Source: Cerioporus squamosus (Eukaryota > Basidiomycota > Agaricomycetes > Polyporales > Polyporaceae). From it: a stretch of 64,000 bases of DNA. The stretch is taken from positions 1-64,000 of the forward strand of contig JABYQS010000072.1 of the NCBI GenBank assembly GCA_022592435.1, read 5' to 3'. Positions 57,335 to 64,000 of this stretch are shown piece by piece. The position numbers and the translations under genes were made by a program. Below the pieces are notes generated by a model, which had not been told where the DNA came from, did no database searches, and was given only the letters and a program-made list of their open reading frames with translations. Within the stretch, counting starts at the first letter, position 1. Each line of letters begins with the position of its first letter.

Positions 57335-58918
57335 CTACACCTCCTGGGGACTGACTTTGCGGTACTCAGCCCGCTCACGCCCGCTGAAGACGAGCTTCAC
57401 GTACTGCATCCCGCCCAGTCGCCAGAAGGCAACACCGGCGCCGATGACTGCGACGAAGAAGACGAGGGAGGAGAAAGAACCCCAGCCGTCCTCGAGGTCC
57501 GGCAGAGATTCTGACGACGCAGTACCCGTCGGCTCGGAGATGTCGTCAATGGGCTTAACCGTGGTCGCTGCAGCCTCCTTGGTCTCGGTCACCGTCGAAG
57601 CAGCGACGGGAGCACCGGTAGTTACCGGGGCTGAGGTAGCGGCGGGTTTCTCGGCACCAGTTATTCCTTGCGTAGTAGTGTCAGGTAGGGCGACTTCGTC
57701 CTAGATAACCAAACGTATTTTCATTCATGAATGCCTAGTACCAGAAAAAGGCTGGCTTTTAAAGCTCAGCGTGGGTAGGCACCTCTTTCTCCTCGGCAGC
57801 AGTCGTAGGCTCAACCGGGAGCTGCGACGAGACCATATCAGCACAGGATATCGTTGAAACATTGGGCATTGTCGCCTTACCTCGCCGCTGTCAACGATGG
57901 TGACATCCTCCGTAGGACGATCGTTCCTGCCCTTAGCGACGTCCTCTGAGATTGAGGTGAGTGCAGGTACAGTCCGGCGTGTCTTGAGACGTACCAATAG
58001 CGTGAATGATGTCCATGCCCTCAAGCACCTCGCCGAAGACGACCTGCGCTCTGACTTAGCATCTGATCTTGGAGCTATGCGCTTCCACTTACGTGCTTGC
58101 CATCCAACCAGCTCGTCACGACAGTGGTGATGAACTACATTCAACGCATCAGATGGGTCAAGTATTGCGGGGAATTCACAAGCTTACGAATTGAGAGCCT
58201 GCGAGTGATGCAAACATCAGGGTGATTCAATAGCATAGGTCATAGGACGTACCATTCGTGTCCTTGCCTGCGTTAGCCATCGAGAGGAGACCGGGTCGCG
58301 TGTGCCGGAGCTTGAAGTTCTCGTCCGCGAAGCGGTCACCGTAGATAGACTAGAAAAGAACGTCAGTATATGGATGCTAAGTCAGCGATCGCATGAGCTC
58401 ACCTTGCCGCCAGTACCATCACCACGGGCTGGGAGTATCGAGCGTTGGACAGGAAGTCACGAGAGGACCAGACAACTACTCACTGAAGTCACCACCCTGG
58501 ATCATGAAGTTCTTGATGACACGGTGGAACTTGGAACCCTTGTAACCGAAGCCCTCGGGGAGCTTGGTACCATCCTTCTTGACACCGGTCGAGAGGGCAC
58601 GGAAGTTCTCCACGGTCTTCGGGACGGTCTGTTCGCAGGATCACTCAGTCATCATGTACCCGCTTGAGTTTCGCTGTGACAACGTACACCACCGTACAGA
58701 CCAAGTACGACTGCCGCAACACGTCAATACGCGCTCCTTGCGCGAGAGCTATAGAGGAAAGAGGGCGCACCTCGGCCAAGAGGCTTGTCACCGTGGTTGA
58801 TGTCGAAGTAGACCTTGTTGGTGATGCGCGGGCCCTTCGCCGCCTCGACGGACTGGGCGCAGAAGAAGGCCGCGACGGTGACAAGCAGGAAGCCGAACGT
58901 GAGCCTGCTGAAGATCAT
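57335..58918 (-). CDS. Secretory-pathway cyclophilin (peptidyl-prolyl isomerase B type) with two possible C-termini
   Basis: Peptidyl-prolyl cis-trans isomerase of the ER. Signal peptide [19 protein letters not shown] (start 58918), then [20 protein letters not shown]. Catalytic features: [38 protein letters not shown], and Trp in [20 protein letters not shown], the cyclosporin-binding position. Small exons abound, including an 11-base microexon (58188-58198) that supplies G-S-Q-F. After [20 protein letters not shown] the frame either reads on to VPTHAEL* (stop 57759), a KDEL-like end, or splices out 57701-57782 and continues DEVALPD into a Thr/Ala-rich stalk. The latter has a membrane segment, [17 protein letters not shown], and ends KVSPQEV* at 57335. 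Both keep the phase. Either or both forms may exist. Confidence 0.88.
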
Positions 58919-59147
58919 GGTGGAGGAAGGGAAAGAGTGTGAATGTGAGCGCTACTGCTGCTACAGACGTGGCGACTTGATCACGCGCGGTAGCGCGCGG
59001 TGTTGCCGTCCACACGGGACCCGGATCACCTTTTCCACTGCCACTGCCAGTGTCCCCAGAACCGCGCGCGAAGTGTCAAGTATCCAATACATACAACGAT
59101 AGCGAGGTGTATAGCGCAGCAGGGAGAGACACAACTGCTCGAATAGG

Positions 59148-61746
59148 TCATGTCCGAGAGGTAACGAGCTTCTCCAAGTCATAGCCACCAGCAATCTGGA
59201 ACTCGTCCGCCCCAGAACTGACCATCTTGCCACCCTTCTTCGTCAATCGGCCCTGCGCACGCACAACCTGCTCCATGCGCTTCTCCGCATCGGCGACGTC
59301 GTGCTCATCGCCATCGTCCATATCTCGTGCACGCTTGTTCCTGGACTTGCGATCGACGGGGGCGCCCTTCGTGGAAGCGTTATACTGCTTCGTCTTGGAG
59401 GTCGACTTGGATTTCTTCGAGGATTTGAGAGCTGTAGGTGCGTCGCGGAGAGCAAATGCCTTCGCAAGGTGACCGAGATGCAGATGCCGGATGTGGAAGA
59501 TATGTTTCTCGTCCGACGGATGCGTCGCATACGCGCGCATGTGCGATAGGAATGCCTTGCGAGCATACTCGGCGTTCTGATAGAACAAGTCAGACAAACT
59601 CGATACACGAGGGAGAGACTTCCGCTCACCTGCTTGTCTCGCAGAACCCACCGCTCGAACGATAGCTGGACCTCCGTCGCGCGCTCCTCGTACTCGCCTC
59701 CTTTCCCACCAAAACCCTTGCGCAGAACGCTCTCCATGGAGACGCCGTCCAGGGTCACGCCTCCTTCACCCTCACCCTGCATCTTGGATTGAACCCACTT
59801 CACCCACTCCGTCTCGCTGGGTGCGACGAAACTCCACGCCTCACCACCCTTTCCGGCACGCGCAGTACGTCCAACTCGGTGAACATACTCCGTTGCACCT
59901 GATTCTGTGGGAAGATCATATTGGATGACCGCACGCACGAGGGGAAGATCCAGACCACGGGAGGCGACGGAGGTACACAGGAGGATTGAGGAGGACGGGG
60001 CGTTGGGTATCTTGGACGAAGGGGCCGCGGAGAAACCCTTGAGAGATGCCTGACGAGTCTGAAGAGGTAGAGACCCGTGAAGGCGGTAGATAGATGCGTC
60101 GGGAAGGAGTGCAGATTTGACCTCCACTTTCTCGCCGCGTACTGTTTTCTTCTTCAACCGCTTCGGCGAACCAGACCCTTCCGCATCAGACGAAGGGCCC
60201 TCCTTCGAAGCTTTCTCGTCTGCGTCTGTGTCCTCATCCTCGGCGGAACAAGAGGAGTCGACATCTTCGTCGTCCATTGCTGTCCCACCAAGTAGATGCC
60301 AATGAAAGTCGACAGAGTCCGTGCAACTGAGGAAGACGATGATCTTTGTCCCTCTCTTGCTCTGCGACTGGGCTAGCAGCGACCGCAAGAGCGCTACAAG
60401 AGTAACAAGACGAAGCTTGAGCGGCACGAGGACGTACTTCTGTGCCAGCTGCGAAGGAGGAGTGAACTTCTGGGTACTTTGGAGGGCGGACAATGGGTCT
60501 CCTTGGGCATCCTGAGAGGGCCCGTCGGTGTCCATCGCTTTGATCATCAGGGGGTTGGTGAGAGTCTGGCCGGCTAGCTTCTGCACGTCTTCGCGAATGG
60601 TAGCGGAACAGAGGATGGTCCTCCGCCTCCTGCTCCAGTCCCAACCTCCCACGTCGCTACTCTTCCCTTCCTCCACGGCCTGAACGGCCAGCTTCCGCCT
60701 ACCATCCAGACCCTTCAGAATACCTTGGATCGTCTCTTCGAAACCAAGGTCCATCAGTCTGTCCGCCTCGTCGAGGACTAGCCAGCGACACTTCCCGATG
60801 TTGAACGAAGAGGTGTTCTGCAGATGGTCCAGGAGACGACCAGGAGTGGAAACGAGGATCGGTACGCCCTTCCGAAGACGTGCCTTCTCGTGCGTCCGGT
60901 TCTCCCCACCCGTAAGGAGTCCTGAAACGAGCCATCGCGTGAGACGAGGGGCTGTAGCGTCGTCAGCGGAGTCGTCCTTAGGTCGGAGACGGAGCTGGAG
61001 CAAGGCTTCCAGCACGTCTGAGATCTGTTTCGCAAGTTCTCGTGTAGGAGCGATGATGACCGCCAGAGTACCAATGGAGCGGTCAATGTATGAGAGAGAA
61101 CTGAGCGGTAGAAGATCTTGGAGTATGGGGAGGAGGAAGGAAAGCGTCTTTCCCGAGCCCGTCTGCGACTGTATGAACACGTCGCGAGCTGCTGGGTCTT
61201 CAAGCGTAGGTAGCAGAGCGGGTAGCACGGCCCTCTGAATGGAAGTTGGCCTGGAAATATTCAATTTTGAGGATAGATGCGCGACCACGAGGGGGTCAAG
61301 CCCGAGGCCTTCGAATGTGGAGGAATCCAGGGGGGCATTGCTAGGTGTCGCGTTTGATACATGGGAGGTGCGCGTGAGAGGCTGTTCGATCTTTGGGTTC
61401 GAGGTGAAGAGCGAGGATATAACGTGGGTCGGAGGACGGGCGGGTGCTGCAGCGCGTTCCTGGTCATGCTCCTCCGCGGGGGCCCGACCCTCCTTCCGCT
61501 GCTTCTTCGCAGGGCGCGCATCCGGCGCACTGACAGTATTGTCACTCCTGCTTGGAGCGGGAGCCTCAGGACGTGTCTTCCGTTTCGCTACACGTTTGGC
61601 TTTTAGCCTACTGGCATGAGGCGATATTCGAGGACCAACTGGAGAGCGACATACCTGTCTGTCCAACGCCCACCCTTCTTTCCCTGTCCTACTTTAGCCG
61701 GGGCATCGTTCCCAACGTCAAGGTTGAGAATCAGATCGTCGTCCAT
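59148..61746 (-). CDS. DBP7: ATP-dependent RNA helicase DBP7 (DDX31-like)
   Basis: DEAD-box helicase of nucleolar 60S ribosome biogenesis. Exon 1 is [18 protein letters not shown] and GGRWTD (start 61746); an intron joins it to [17 protein letters not shown]. Motifs: [16 protein letters not shown] (Q motif), [77 protein letters not shown] and [11 protein letters not shown]. The end-of-core insert is acidic ([14 protein letters not shown]). The last intron joins LRDKQ to [19 protein letters not shown], the conserved C-terminal domain of this helicase class, and the tail is basic ([13 protein letters not shown]). Stop at 59148. The helicase core is uninterrupted, unlike DBP10 at the other end of the window. 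Divergent from ESA1. Confidence 0.93.
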
Positions 61747-62086
61747 GGAGGAAGAGCCCAGATGGGAGGCTGAGCAGTAGTAGGACCCGCAGAAAGAGTA
61801 AACTCAAGTTCTCAGAAAAGATCTCGCGCGTAACGTCCATGGCGCTTAGATTGCAGGAGGGCGTCTATCTTTAGGCTCTGGCCAGTCCTGGTGGGAGGAC
61901 TTTGCGGCAAGCTCCGCCTCAAAGGGGCTTCAAACTATTGACAATGACCTTTCGGACAATCATCTGTTTGTATTTCCGAAGATCACCTGCTCGATTGGGA
62001 AGCATGATTAGGCGACTGGCTTACGTGGCCCCCCCAGAAAGCCTTCATCGTCGTCTCCCTCGTCCTCAGGCAGTTAATACCCAGCG
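61747..62086. promoter_or_regulatory. Divergent promoter between DBP7 and ESA1
   Basis: A 340-base spacer between head-to-head start codons of a ribosome-assembly helicase and a histone acetyltransferase. No TATA box was recognised. Confidence 0.4.
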
Positions 62087-63980
<1,894 letters not shown>

Positions 63981-64000
63981 AGGTGGGAGGAGGAGCGGTG

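Overview
The window reads as a gene-dense nuclear segment of a filamentous basidiomycete, probably a wood-decay agaricomycete of the Polyporales type. Reasons: many short GT-AG introns (about 50-80 bases), high GC, alternating gene orientations with short spacers, a basidiomycete-type Zn2Cys6 regulator, a Plavaka-type transposase with a DUF6698 gene, and CYP63-like P450s. All family calls come from recognised protein motifs; no search was run. I traced exon junctions by hand for most genes.

Layout. 0.4-11 kb: DBP10 helicase (+), queuine tRNA-ribosyltransferase (-), mitochondrial tyrosyl-tRNA synthetase (+), TM9SF/EMP70 membrane protein (-). 12-24 kb: F-box protein (+), a long Ser/Pro-rich coiled-coil protein (+), an Rvs161-type BAR protein (-) and a PriB-like Zn2Cys6 transcription factor (-). 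24.4-32.7 kb: an accessory block with an intact-looking Plavaka transposase, a divergent pair made of an acidic orphan gene and a DUF6698 gene, and hairpin-forming inverted repeats near both sides. 33-43.4 kb: SDHAF4-like assembly factor, hemerythrin-like protein, an orphan gene, DASH subunit DUO1, the H2B ubiquitin ligase BRE1 and a small secreted Kre9/Knh1-like gene that looks damaged. 44-57 kb: a P450, mitochondrial ribosomal protein uS9m, the Golgi coiled-coil protein CASP/COY1, then two tandem CYP63-like P450s duplicated with their flanks. 57-64 kb: ER cyclophilin, DBP7 helicase and the MYST acetyltransferase ESA1.

Functional threads. Ribosome and translation biogenesis recurs (DBP10, DBP7, uS9m, mitochondrial TyrRS, Tgt). 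BRE1 and ESA1 both modify chromatin. TM9SF, COY1, Rvs161 and the cyclophilin belong to the secretory and endocytic system. These are neighbours, not an operon; several pairs share short divergent promoters.

Main points for a second look: (1) the cyclophilin gene can end either in an ER-retention-like HAEL or, through an 82-base frame-preserving intron, in a 122-residue tail with a membrane anchor; (2) the Plavaka/acidic-ORF/DUF6698 block; (3) five clean single-base frame breaks of the same sign in three genes (three of them in DBP10), which may be consensus errors or real decay; (4) the tandem CYP63 pair with a shared upstream block and a 15-base microexon.
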